Below, one piece after another: positions 7,910 to 15,539 of a stretch of 64,000 nucleotides of DNA (positions are counted from its first letter, which is position 1; every line of letters starts with the position of its first letter). The notes beneath the pieces are model-generated. The model was given only the letters and a program-made list of their open reading frames with translations, was not told the origin of the DNA and made no database searches. A program made the position numbers and the translations under genes. Source of the stretch: FEB-10 sp963710645 (GTDB lineage Bacteria > Acidobacteriota > Thermoanaerobaculia > Thermoanaerobaculales > Sulfomarinibacteraceae); NCBI GenBank assembly GCA_963710645.1, contig CAVQBD010000009.1, positions 868,001 to 932,000 on the forward strand, read 5' to 3'.

Positions 7910-8977
7910 ATGCCCATCACCGAACACGACGTCTTGCGCACCTTGCACACCATACCCATGCCCGGCGGCGCCACCAATCTGGTGGAGGCGGGCGTTGTCC
8001 GTCAGCTCGAGGTGGACGGTTCCCGGATCCGCCTCCTGCTGGTCATCGAGGCATCGCAGCCGGGAGTTCCGGGAACGCTCCGCGAAGCGGTGGAACGTCA
8101 ACTGATGGCCCTCGACGGCGTGGACACCGTTGATGTTCAGGTGCAGACGATGCTGGCCACTGTTGGGTCCAACCCACAACCTCAGGGCGCCCCCGAGCCC
8201 GAGGGATGGAGCCACCTGATCCCGGATGTCAAGCGGGTCATCGCAGTGGCCTCTGGAAAGGGAGGGGTCGGCAAATCCACCGTGGCGGCCAACCTGGCTT
8301 TGGCGCTCGCAGCCACGGGTCGGTCCGTGGGTCTGCTCGATGCCGACATCTACGGCCCTTCACAGCAGCTGATGATGGGTTCGGAAGAAGGACCCATGGG
8401 CGATCCCAGCGGCAAGATCCATCCTGTGAATGCCCCGGGAGGCGTCAAGGTCATGTCTTTCGGCTACATCGTGGACCCTGACCAGCCCGTTATTTGGCGT
8501 GGCCCCATGCTGCAGAAAGCCCTGGAACAGTTTGTCGGCGACGTCCTGTGGGGTGAGCTCGATGATTTGATCGTTGACCTTCCTCCGGGAACCGGCGACG
8601 TGGCCCTGACACTCTGCCAGAACGTCCCACTGGAAGGGGTCGTGATTGTGACCACTCCTCAGGACGTGGCTCTGATCGACGCCCGGAAGAGCCTTCACAT
8701 GTTCCGCAAATTGAATGTGCCGGTGCTCGGAATCGTGGAGAACATGGCCAACTACACATGTCCGGAGTGCGGCCACAAGGAACACCTGTTCGGCTCAGGT
8801 GGCGGGCGCCGGACCGCGGAGGACCTGGGTGTGCCGCTTTTGGGCGAAATCCCCATCGATCCCAGCATCGCGGCCGGCGGCGATTCCGGAACGCCGGTGG
8901 TCCTCCAGCATCCAGACTCCGTCGCCGCCAAGGCGTTTGTTCAGCTCGCCGCAGCTTTGGTTAATCGTGAGAGTTAG
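7910..8977 (+). CDS. mrp: Mrp/ApbC-family iron-sulfur cluster carrier ATPase
   Basis: Mrp/ApbC/Nbp35 proteins bind and deliver Fe-S clusters in the cytoplasm as ATPase dimers. I chose ATG 7910 for GAGGAGGAAG at 7899-7908. A longer frame back to 7673 would translate repeat DNA and is rejected. The 355-residue product has an N-terminal MIP18/DUF59 domain (about 1-85), then a P-loop domain with the deviant Walker A SGKGGVGKST near residue 115, the switch DADIYGPS, and the cluster-binding pair C-x2-C in NYTCPECGHKE (about 283-286). The length is typical of DUF59-Mrp proteins. The gene stands alone between two copies of repeat L, so this 1.7-kb segment is bounded by direct repeats. Confidence 0.93.
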   Translation: MPITEHDVLRTLHTIPMPGGATNLVEAGVVRQLEVDGSRIRLLLVIEASQPGVPGTLREAVERQLMALDGVDTVDVQVQTMLATVGSNPQPQGAPEPEGWSHLIPDVKRVIAVASGKGGVGKSTVAANLALALAATGRSVGLLDADIYGPSQQLMMGSEEGPMGDPSGKIHPVNAPGGVKVMSFGYIVDPDQPVIWRGPMLQKALEQFVGDVLWGELDDLIVDLPPGTGDVALTLCQNVPLEGVVIVTTPQDVALIDARKSLHMFRKLNVPVLGIVENMANYTCPECGHKEHLFGSGGGRRTAEDLGVPLLGEIPIDPSIAAGGDSGTPVVLQHPDSVAAKAFVQLAAALVNRES

Positions 8978-9030
8978 CCTCATCGAGCCCCTGTTCCCAT
9001 TGCTCTCCCCGGAGGCGCGTTCCTCGGAGG

Positions 9031-9101
9031 TGCCTGGCATCCCGATTCGCCAAGGTCGGCAAACCAATCCACATCGTTGAGGCGAATCGGCGTGCCTGGC
9101 A
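9031..9101 (-). repeat. Hairpin module B copy 1 (reverse orientation)
   Basis: TGCCTGGCATCCCGATTCGCC and its near-complement GGCGAATCGGCGTGCCTGGCA enclose a loop of about 29 nt. The arms are shared with the copies at 23793, 40473 and 57566; the loop differs. Confidence 0.75.
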
Positions 9102-9169
9102 GCCTCACGGGAAGCTCGTTGAGAACTCGGGCGCGACGAAAGATCCCAGCGCGTTCGATTCGGTTCACT

Positions 9170-9417
9170 GATTTCGACGCGCCCATCTCCCCTTGGCGCT
9201 TCCCGAGGTTACTCGCGGCCTCCGGCCGCGGTGACCAGCCGTCACCAGCGAGTGGCCAGTGGCCGGGTCAACCCCCGCCACATCCCTCCCGGCCCAGGCC
9301 ACAATCGCTGCCGCCGGCAGGTTGCCCCCTTTAACAATGTTAGGACCCAAGGCGCTGAATGACTTAGTTTGTGAGCCCCAACATTGTTAAAGACGGCACG
9401 CCCAATCATCGCGCCCT
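9170..9417. repeat. 248-bp direct repeat L, copy 2 (downstream of mrp)
   Basis: An ungapped match to 7484-7731 with about 11 differences, several clustered in the module A stem (AACAATGTTAGG instead of AACATTGTTGGG). The gap 8978-9542 holds only module B, this repeat and two arrays; I see no gene. Confidence 0.85.
9324..9397 (-). repeat. Variable-stem hairpin, module A copy 2 (reverse orientation)
   Basis: It has the same constant arms and nearly the same loop as copy 1. The left stem has two substitutions relative to copy 1 that are not matched on the right, so this stem is slightly weakened. Confidence 0.75.
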
Positions 9418-9438
9418 TTCGTCCCGGGTGGGCGGGGG

Positions 9439-9527
9439 AACGTTCAACGTCTAACGTTCAACTTTCAACGGTATGGGTGGGTGGAGGCAATCCAAAATCA
9501 AGAACTCAAAATTCAAAATTCAGAATG
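9439..9527. repeat. Two heptanucleotide arrays (AACGTTC type and CAAAATT type)
   Basis: 9439-9470 reads AACGTTC, AACGTCT, AACGTTC, AACTTTC, AACG. 9493-9527 reads CAAAATC, AAGAACT, CAAAATT, CAAAATT, CAGAATG. Both have a 7-nt period with drifting units, separated by GGTATGGGTGGGTGGAGG. Confidence 0.8.
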
Positions 9528-9542
9528 GAAGGCGAGCGGGGG

Positions 9543-10313
9543 CTAGTCCTCCGTCTCTTCCTCCTGATACGACACCGCAACCCTGGTCGAGCCGTCCTCC
9601 TCCGAGTGAACCATGACGGTGACGCCGCGACCCAGGGCCTCATTCCGACCATGCACGACCCCGCCGCTTTCACCGTCTGAGGAGAATCGATCCACCCGCA
9701 CCTCGAATCCCGTTGCATCGAGCCGGGAGCGATAAAACTCGACGATGGACTCCACATTTTCGTCCGACTGGAGCTGGAAACCACCGCTCATGCCACCATC
9801 CGAATTCATGGAGTGGGTGCTCTCGGCCTTGGTGCCGGGGAAGACTGGAGCCCAGTCCGGGGCCTCGGCACTGGTCTCGACGCCAGTCTTGAGAGTCCAG
9901 GTTTCATCCCCGGAACTGACTTTCAGGGTCCCCTCCTCGGGATCTCCACTGGCCTCGATGGTGACCGCGCCCTCATCGGTGGTGAAGCTGATCTTCCCGT
10001 CTTGAAGTTCTTCGATGTCCACCGTCACCGTTTCTCCGGTGTCGGTGTGACGCACGGTGATGGTGCCGGCTTCCGAGTCCACCGCCACCTCCTCCAATTC
10101 GGGATTCATCCGCACGATCAACCGAGCCGCCGACATGGCCGGGTCGTCCTCGAAATCCAGGTCCCCCGCCACGTCCTTGATTTTCTTCGCCATGAATAAC
10201 CCGCTCACGGTCAGTACCAGCACCATCATCACCACGATCACGCCACACCCGATGGCAACCCACGCCAGAGTCGGGAGTCCCTGCTTCTGCTGAGTCTCGA
10301 CGTTATCGGTCAT
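9543..10313 (-). CDS. Membrane-anchored hypothetical protein
   Basis: I do not recognise a named family. The 256-residue product starts at ATG 10313 with an AAGGAGG-type site (complement of 10321-10327). A short polar N-terminus is followed by one strong membrane segment (about 17-42, AIGCGVIVVMMVLVLTVSGLF). The rest is acidic and beta-rich, probably extracytoplasmic. The middle (about 75-135) has repeated short strands (GTITVRH, KISFTT, GTLKVSS). The C-terminal part has a V-F-P-G motif followed by NVESIVEFYRSRLDATGFEV. That pattern recurs in uncharacterised bacterial proteins where a small alpha/beta domain follows a P-G turn. It is a single gene divergent from the CNNM gene, with the repeat gap at its 3' side. 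Confidence 0.75.
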   Translation of the reverse strand: MTDNVETQQKQGLPTLAWVAIGCGVIVVMMVLVLTVSGLFMAKKIKDVAGDLDFEDDPAMSAARLIVRMNPELEEVAVDSEAGTITVRHTDTGETVTVDIEELQDGKISFTTDEGAVTIEASGDPEEGTLKVSSGDETWTLKTGVETSAEAPDWAPVFPGTKAESTHSMNSDGGMSGGFQLQSDENVESIVEFYRSRLDATGFEVRVDRFSSDGESGGVVHGRNEALGRGVTVMVHSEEDGSTRVAVSYQEEETED

Positions 10314-10588
10314 TGTGAACCTCCTTGGGGGTCAACCATCGGATGCCGGGCTTCTCACCATATGGGCGCAGCTTAACACGCTCGTGACCGGCCGCGGCCC
10401 CCTATTCTGCCGCCCGCTCCCCGAATTCGCGACCCATGGTAGGATCGGGACATGGACGATCCCGACCCAGAAAATCCTTTCGGCCCATCGGCTGTGGTTG
10501 CAGCAAGAACAACCACCCACAGTCGCTTCCAACCGCCATCGGACAGACCCTGTCCCGGTCGCGCTATCGATTTTTTGGAGCGTCAACT

Positions 10589-11824
10589 GTGACTTTCGAT
10601 CTCGTCGCAGTGGCCTTGTGTCTGATCGGGTCCGGCTTTTTCTCCGCATCCGAAACCGCTCTGACGTCGTTGCCCATCACCCGCCTCGAGGTCCTGAGAA
10701 AACAGGGCGGGCGGTTCACCAGGGCCGGTCTCGATCGATGGGCCTCAGCGCCCCAAGAGCTGCTCATCACCATCCTGGTGGGCAACAATCTGGTCAACGT
10801 GCTGGCTTCGGCCCTGGCCACCAGCATCGCCTACCGAATATCCACCAATGGAGGCCTGGCAGCGGTGGTCGGAGTCATGACGCTCGTCATCCTGGTGTTC
10901 GGCGAAATCACGCCCAAGACCCTCGCGCAACAGCACGCCCAGTGGGTCGCCACCAAGGTGGCCCCGATCCTCTATGTGCTCGATGTCGTGCTGACGCCGG
11001 TCAACAAGGTCCTCGGATTGATTTCCAAACTGCTCACCCGTGGTCAGTCAATGGAAATCCCGGTGACCGAGGAAGACCTCCTTTTCATGGCCCGCCTGGC
11101 TCACCGCCACGCACATCTGGCCAAGGATGCGCGATTTATGATCGAGAGAGTTCTCGGTTTTCAGCAGGCGATCTGCCGCGAAGTCATGGTGCCGCGCCCG
11201 CTAGTGGTGACCGTGGACCAATCGTTGTCGTTCTTGGAGCTGCGGAAGTTCATTGCGGAATCGGTTCACAGTCGTTTTCCCGTGGTGGACGGCTCTCCGG
11301 ACGCCATCGTGGGCGTCCTCCACGCCAAGCACCTGTTCCGGCTCGGCCCCGACGACCAATGGATCGACCTGGTGGTCGCCCCACTCTATATTCCCGAGAC
11401 CCGGCGGCTGCCGGACCTGCTCCACGATTTCCGGCTCTCGGGTCAGCACATGGCTGTGGTGCTGGATGAATTCGGCGGTCTGTCCGGGGTCATCACTCTC
11501 GAAGACGCTCTCGAGCTGCTCGTGGGCGAGATCGACGACGAGTTCGACCAGGAACAGACCGCAGTGGTGCGAGCCGGGGACGGTGGTTGGTCGGTCCCCG
11601 GGCACCTCTCTATCCGACGTCTCCAGGTGCTCCTCAACCGATCCATCGAGCGACCACCCGACGTGGATTCGGTTGGCGGTCTGGTCTCCCATCTCATGGA
11701 AGAAGGGGTCCGGCCGGGCGTGGCCGCACAGGCGAACGGCATACAGTTCCTCGTCGAGGAGGTTCAAGACGGCCGTGCCGCGCGAATTCACGTGAGCCCC
11801 CACCCACCACGGCACAGGGACTAG
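10589..11824 (+). CDS. CNNM-domain (DUF21) plus CBS-pair membrane protein, CorC/HlyC family
   Basis: Proteins of this type are membrane exporters or regulators of divalent cations (Mg or Co efflux, CorC/YfjD/TlyC group). I chose GTG 10589 with TGGAG just upstream; the frame extends back to 10436 but without a ribosome site. The 411-residue product has the CNNM transmembrane domain (about 1-185, with FFSASETALTSLP and GEITPKTLAQQHA). A tandem CBS pair follows (about 200-320; VMVPRPLVVTV, GVLHAKHLF, AVVLDEFGGLSGVITLEDALE). The CorC_HlyC C-terminal domain begins near GEIDDEFD. The stop codon lies at the start of a heptanucleotide array (11817-11851). The 275-bp gap before it holds divergent 5' regions. 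Confidence 0.9.
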   Translation: MTFDLVAVALCLIGSGFFSASETALTSLPITRLEVLRKQGGRFTRAGLDRWASAPQELLITILVGNNLVNVLASALATSIAYRISTNGGLAAVVGVMTLVILVFGEITPKTLAQQHAQWVATKVAPILYVLDVVLTPVNKVLGLISKLLTRGQSMEIPVTEEDLLFMARLAHRHAHLAKDARFMIERVLGFQQAICREVMVPRPLVVTVDQSLSFLELRKFIAESVHSRFPVVDGSPDAIVGVLHAKHLFRLGPDDQWIDLVVAPLYIPETRRLPDLLHDFRLSGQHMAVVLDEFGGLSGVITLEDALELLVGEIDDEFDQEQTAVVRAGDGGWSVPGHLSIRRLQVLLNRSIERPPDVDSVGGLVSHLMEEGVRPGVAAQANGIQFLVEEVQDGRAARIHVSPHPPRHRD

Positions 11825-11890
11825 GTAGGGGGGCTAGGGACTAGGGGCTAGAGCCTCCACCCGCCCAATTCGGAATTCGAAATTCGAAAA
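11817..11890. repeat. Two heptanucleotide arrays (GGGCTAG type and ATTCGAA type)
   Basis: 11817-11851 reads GGGACTA, GGTAGGG, GGGCTAG, GGACTAG, GGGCTAG and contains the stop codon of the CNNM gene. 11868-11890 reads ATTCGGA, ATTCGAA, ATTCGAA, AA. They lie between convergent genes. Confidence 0.75.
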
Positions 11891-11948
11891 CCTGCCCGCG
11901 CCGTCGCGGGAAATTGGGCGCCAAGACCTCAGGACCTCTCATTACCGA

Positions 11949-13466
11949 TCAGTCCTCCAGGCGGGAAAAGGTGCCCTCCGGGTGCAAGAGATTCCGGCAC
12001 CGGTATCGGAGCACCGTCCGCACCACCTCATCGTTGCGCACGACTTCGATGGGGTCGACCTCGCGCACCTCCTCGAAGAGCTCCTGGAGCTTCTCCAGCT
12101 GGCCCTCCCGTTCGGTGACGAAGAGAAAATCTCGGCCCTCGAGCGCCGATGGCGAGTGCCAGTACAACGACGCCAAACCATGCTTGCCACCCCTAATATG
12201 GGCCAGCCGGGTTGGCATCCGACCCTTCGTGAGAAAGGCGTAGAGATGGACGTCGCTGTAGCTCTCTGACGCCATCATCTCGCCTGGGGCCAATTCCTGT
12301 TCGATGCGGTCCGCCACCTCCTGGTTGCCGATGAGATCGCTCAGGGCGCTGGTTGAGACCCTGGTCGGCCGGCCGCCGTAGCTCCACTCCAGACCCAGCA
12401 GCGGCTCAGGGGAAAACACGATACCAATGGCCAGGAGTGACAGCCCCAGACCAAAGATCCCTCCTGCGATCACCAAAAAGCGGCGACCACGGAAGGCCAC
12501 AAGCACGAGCAGAGCGGCGAAGACCATCACTCCAGTGGTTCCCCAGTGGGGAGCCGAACGGGTCCGCAGGGAAACGAGGCCGAAAAAGACCAGCGGAGAA
12601 ATCGCCGCGACCCGCGCGGTCAGCCAGCCGGCCCGAGAGGGGCGTCGGCTCAACCACCACGCCGCGCCAAAGGCGATGGCCAAAAAAGGTGTCACCAACA
12701 GGGCCGCTCCGCCCAGGTACTCCCCAAGATACTTCAGGGTGAATCCGCCCGAGCCATGACGTCCGGCGACCTGGAATCGGATGTTGTCCCAGTTGTGTTG
12801 AACCGCCCAGATCCAGACCGGAGCCGTGAGCGCAAAGCTCATGGTCGCCGCCAGATACGGGGTCGGGGTCTTGAGGTGCTCCCGAGCGGAGCCCTTGACA
12901 ACGGCCGGCACCACCGCCGGAAGTACGGTCACGATGGGAAATTTGGCGAGAAACCCCAACCCAACCGCGGCACCGAAACCCCACCATGCGCTGCGCTCGC
13001 CCTGGGCGAGGGCCACGGCGGCCCATGTCGCGCCGAGAAAAGCCGTGGCCATGGCCACATCGGTGGATGCGTAGAATGAACCCAAAAACATCAACGGCGT
13101 CAGATGCAGGAGCAGGTATGCGAGCGTCGCTTCGCGCCCACCACCGCCCAACCTGCGCACCAGCGGCAGCAACATCAGACCGACCAGAAAGCTCGCCACG
13201 ATCGCCGGTCCACGCACCGCCACCCGGCACTCACCCAATACGGCGCGGAAGGGAATCATGGACCAGATGACCAGGGACGGCTGGTCAAAAGTGCTCCACT
13301 CTGGATGGCGGGAGCAATCCCAGTAGTAGGCCTCGTCTCCAGAAATCGGCAGCATGGCCGCAAGAACGATATGAAGCAGGGTCAGCGAGAGGAGCACGCC
13401 GAGGAAGAACTTCCTCGACCCTGGATCCTCGCCTCCACCGCTTCCCGGGGGTCGGTTCTCCGTCAT
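11949..13466 (-). CDS. Membrane glycosyltransferase of the PMT/ArnT type (GT39/GT83-like)
   Basis: This integral membrane protein of 505 residues has about ten hydrophobic segments. The PMT_2/ArnT signature lies in the first loop: LPISGDEAYYWDCSRHP (Asp-Glu pair near residues 43-44), followed by FDQPSLVIW. Such enzymes move a sugar from a polyprenyl-phosphate carrier to lipid A, a glycan or a protein on the outer face of the membrane. Its upstream neighbour, 6 bp away and co-directional, is a GT2 enzyme of the polyprenyl-phosphate sugar synthase type, which would supply such a donor. A C-terminal soluble part (about 395-505) is less conserved. The acceptor cannot be deduced. Confidence 0.85.
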   Translation of the reverse strand: MTENRPPGSGGGEDPGSRKFFLGVLLSLTLLHIVLAAMLPISGDEAYYWDCSRHPEWSTFDQPSLVIWSMIPFRAVLGECRVAVRGPAIVASFLVGLMLLPLVRRLGGGGREATLAYLLLHLTPLMFLGSFYASTDVAMATAFLGATWAAVALAQGERSAWWGFGAAVGLGFLAKFPIVTVLPAVVPAVVKGSAREHLKTPTPYLAATMSFALTAPVWIWAVQHNWDNIRFQVAGRHGSGGFTLKYLGEYLGGAALLVTPFLAIAFGAAWWLSRRPSRAGWLTARVAAISPLVFFGLVSLRTRSAPHWGTTGVMVFAALLVLVAFRGRRFLVIAGGIFGLGLSLLAIGIVFSPEPLLGLEWSYGGRPTRVSTSALSDLIGNQEVADRIEQELAPGEMMASESYSDVHLYAFLTKGRMPTRLAHIRGGKHGLASLYWHSPSALEGRDFLFVTEREGQLEKLQELFEEVREVDPIEVVRNDEVVRTVLRYRCRNLLHPEGTFSRLED

Positions 13467-13472
13467 TTGAAC

Positions 13473-14195
13473 CTAGAGGCTGCGGCGCAGTTTCCAGAGC
13501 CGGGCCAGGGTGCCGAAGGCCAGCCCGAGGTGGACCTTTGACTCGCCGTAGACCCGAGGCAGATGTTTGACCCCAACCTGGGCCCAACGGAGATTCGCCC
13601 GATCAGCCCGCGCATAAATCTCCGCGTCGATCAGGAACCCCTCGCTGTTCAGGTCGATCATATAGAGGAAAGACCTTCGGAAGAGCTTGAGCGCACAGTT
13701 GACGTCCTGGACATCGAGTCCCAGGATTCTGGCCTGGAGCCAGTTGTAGGTGGCCGACACCCGATGCCGTATCCAGTTGTCCTCACGGTGCTGTCGAATC
13801 CCTCCAACCATGTCAGCGTCCTTGAGGAAGGGATAGAGTTTGGTGATGTCACGGAGATCGAACTGACCGTCGGAATCCGTCAAACAAACGACCATGTACT
13901 GCACGGCGTCGAATCCGCGACGGATCGCGAGGCCGTAGCCCTGGTGGCCGACCTGGGTCAGAACCCGAATACGCGGATCGTTGTCGGAGAACCTCTGGAG
14001 AATTTCCGGAGTCGAGTCGGTGGATCCGTCATCCACCACGACGATCTCCCAGCGGTCACAGATCTCGTCGAGAGCTTGGACCGCCTCCGGAATCACGACG
14101 GGCAACGCCTCCTCTTCGTCGAGGGCCGGCATCACCACCGAAAGTTCGGGGATCAACTTGCCGGGTTGATAGTGAGATTCCATGCTGTCAGCCAC
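13473..14195 (-). CDS. Family 2 glycosyltransferase, polyprenyl-phosphate sugar synthase-like
   Basis: This 240-residue protein has a GT-A fold with ELSVVMPALDEEE at the N-terminus, the nucleotide-binding VVDDGSTDST and the metal-binding LTDSDGQFDL. It lacks C-terminal membrane segments, like DPM1/short ArnC-type synthases. I prefer GTG 14195, because a perfect -10-like TACAAT (14202-14207 complement) ends 6 nt before it and no Shine-Dalgarno exists; ATG 14183 is the alternative. A longer frame back to 14297 would translate the heptanucleotide array (giving LLTAQCLLLTAY), so it is rejected. The stop is 6 bp before the ArnT-like gene, suggesting a two-gene unit that makes and uses a lipid-linked sugar. 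Confidence 0.85.
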   Translation of the reverse strand: MADSMESHYQPGKLIPELSVVMPALDEEEALPVVIPEAVQALDEICDRWEIVVVDDGSTDSTPEILQRFSDNDPRIRVLTQVGHQGYGLAIRRGFDAVQYMVVCLTDSDGQFDLRDITKLYPFLKDADMVGGIRQHREDNWIRHRVSATYNWLQARILGLDVQDVNCALKLFRRSFLYMIDLNSEGFLIDAEIYARADRANLRWAQVGVKHLPRVYGESKVHLGLAFGTLARLWKLRRSL

Positions 14196-14201
14196 GTGCG
14201 C

Positions 14202-14207
14202 ATTGTA
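14202..14207 (-). promoter_or_regulatory. -10-like hexamer of a leaderless GT2 mRNA
   Basis: TACAAT on the minus strand, preceded by TGC (extended -10), lies 6 nt before GTG 14195. No good -35 or ribosome binding site is visible. Confidence 0.45.
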
Positions 14208-14233
14208 GCAAAATGCCGCCACCCACCCACCCA

Positions 14234-14326
14234 GGCAGTAGGCAGTAAGCAGTAAGCACTGGGCAGTGAGCAGTGAGCCGTTCCCCCACCCGCCCACACG
14301 GGCTATGGGGCTATGGGGCTATGGGG
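14234..14326. repeat. Heptanucleotide array (AGCAGTA type) and octanucleotide array (GGCTATGG)
   Basis: 14234-14275 reads GGCAGTA, GGCAGTA, AGCAGTA, AGCACTG, GGCAGTG, AGCAGTG. 14301-14326 is three copies of the 8-nt unit GGCTATGG plus GG. It lies in the gap 14196-14570 upstream of the GT2 gene, which holds no gene. Confidence 0.8.
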
Positions 14327-14373
14327 ACCACGGCCAACGGCTCACCGCAGCCCGGATGCCGGATCCCCCACCT

Positions 14374-14489
14374 AGATTCTTCGACTCGGCCCTGTGGGCC
14401 TCGCTCAGAATGACAATTGAGGGGATTCAGTCGCCTCCTACCCTTCCGCCATCTTGTCATGCTGAGGAGCCGAAGACGACGAAGGATCT
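14374..14489. repeat. Long imperfect inverted repeat
   Basis: The left arm 14374-14416 (AGATTCTTCGACTCGG ... GCTCAGAATGACAA) is largely complementary to the right arm 14454-14489 (TTGTCATGCTGAGG ... GACGAAGGATCT), around a 37-nt loop. From memory, arms resembling TGTCAT-CTGAG-CGAAG-ATCT occur as interspersed repeats in many environmental genomes. Confidence 0.65.
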
Positions 14490-14504
14490 GGGTGGGGGTG
14501 GAAC

Positions 14505-14591
14505 ATTCAACTTTCAACTTTCGACTTTCGACTTTCGACTTTCGACTCATGGGTCGGGTGGGGGCATTCCTCATTTCTCATTTCTCATTCC
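14505..14591. repeat. Two heptanucleotide arrays (TTTCGAC type and ATTTCTC type)
   Basis: 14505-14546 reads ATTCAAC, TTTCAAC, then TTTCGAC four times. 14566-14591 reads ATTCCTC, ATTTCTC, ATTTCTC, ATTCC and encodes, on the minus strand, the last residues (GMRNEK) and stop of the dehydrogenase gene. Confidence 0.8.
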
Positions 14592-15539
14592 CCGGACAAC
14601 CGGGGTCGGTGGTTCGCGTCCTTCGAGGACCGCCACCACGTTCCGAGCGGCCAACTCCGCCATGGCGGCCCTGGTTTCCACCGTCGCCGATCCCACGTGG
14701 GGCAGCAACACCACGTCGGGCCGGTCGAGCAGCGACCGGTGGACTCGCGGTTCGTGCTCGTAGACATCGAGCCCGGCTCCTCCGAGATGACCCGCCTCGA
14801 GCACCCTCACCAGAGCTTCCTCGTCCACCAGCGGGCCACGAGCGGTATTGACGAGAATGGCCCCGGGGGGCATCAGCAGCATCCGTGCCTCATCGAGCAG
14901 GTGTCGCGTAGTCTCGTTGAGGGGCGCATGCAGGGACACGACGTGGCTGGTGGACAGCAGGTCGTCGAGCTCGAGGAACTCAGCCGCGGGATCGGGGTCA
15001 AGGTGCGGTTCCACATCGGTGTAGGCAACCTTCATCCCAGAGGCCAACGCACGGCGAGCCACGGCCCGGCCGATCCGGCCGTAACCGATCACACCCAGGG
15101 TCTTGTCCTGGAGACCGGTGCCCAACAGGAGATCCAGCTGCCAACCCTCAAAACGGCCCGACCTGAGGTGGTCCTCGGCCTCCCGCAGCCGTCGGGTCAC
15201 CGCCAGGACCAGCGCCCACGCCAGATCGGCCGTCGCCTCGGTAAGCACATCAGGGGTATTGGTGATCCACACCCCGCGCTCCTGAGCAGCGGTGACGTCG
15301 ATGTTGTCGAATCCCACCGCGACGTTGCCCACAACGCGGAGCGCAGGACATAGGTCGAGCACCAGACGAGTCACCGGATTTGCGAGCAGGGTGAGGGCGC
15401 CTTCCGCTGTGCCGAAAAACTCCGCGACGGCCTCCTCGGTCACCAGCGCGGCCCCACTGCGAACTCGCACACAGAAGCGCTCGGATAGAATGCTCTCTGC
15501 TCGCCCCGGCAGGGGCGAGGTGATGGCGACGGTGGTCAC
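14571..15539 (-). CDS. D-isomer-specific 2-hydroxyacid dehydrogenase (glyoxylate/hydroxypyruvate reductase type)
   Basis: This is a 322-residue cytoplasmic NAD(P)-dependent oxidoreductase. The nucleotide-binding motif is GVIGYGRIGRAVA near residue 152. The substrate-binding GFDNID, the catalytic Arg in NTARGPLVDE, the Glu in DVYEHEP and the catalytic His in LLPHVGSAT are all present. Similarity in style is closest to glyoxylate reductase/GyaR and GRHPR, which reduce glyoxylate or hydroxypyruvate; the true substrate is unproved. The start GTG 15539 overlaps the stop of the upstream fusion gene (GTGA), so it is translationally coupled. The C-terminal six residues and the stop codon are built from a heptanucleotide array. 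Confidence 0.9.
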   Translation of the reverse strand: MTTVAITSPLPGRAESILSERFCVRVRSGAALVTEEAVAEFFGTAEGALTLLANPVTRLVLDLCPALRVVGNVAVGFDNIDVTAAQERGVWITNTPDVLTEATADLAWALVLAVTRRLREAEDHLRSGRFEGWQLDLLLGTGLQDKTLGVIGYGRIGRAVARRALASGMKVAYTDVEPHLDPDPAAEFLELDDLLSTSHVVSLHAPLNETTRHLLDEARMLLMPPGAILVNTARGPLVDEEALVRVLEAGHLGGAGLDVYEHEPRVHRSLLDRPDVVLLPHVGSATVETRAAMAELAARNVVAVLEGREPPTPVVRGMRNEK

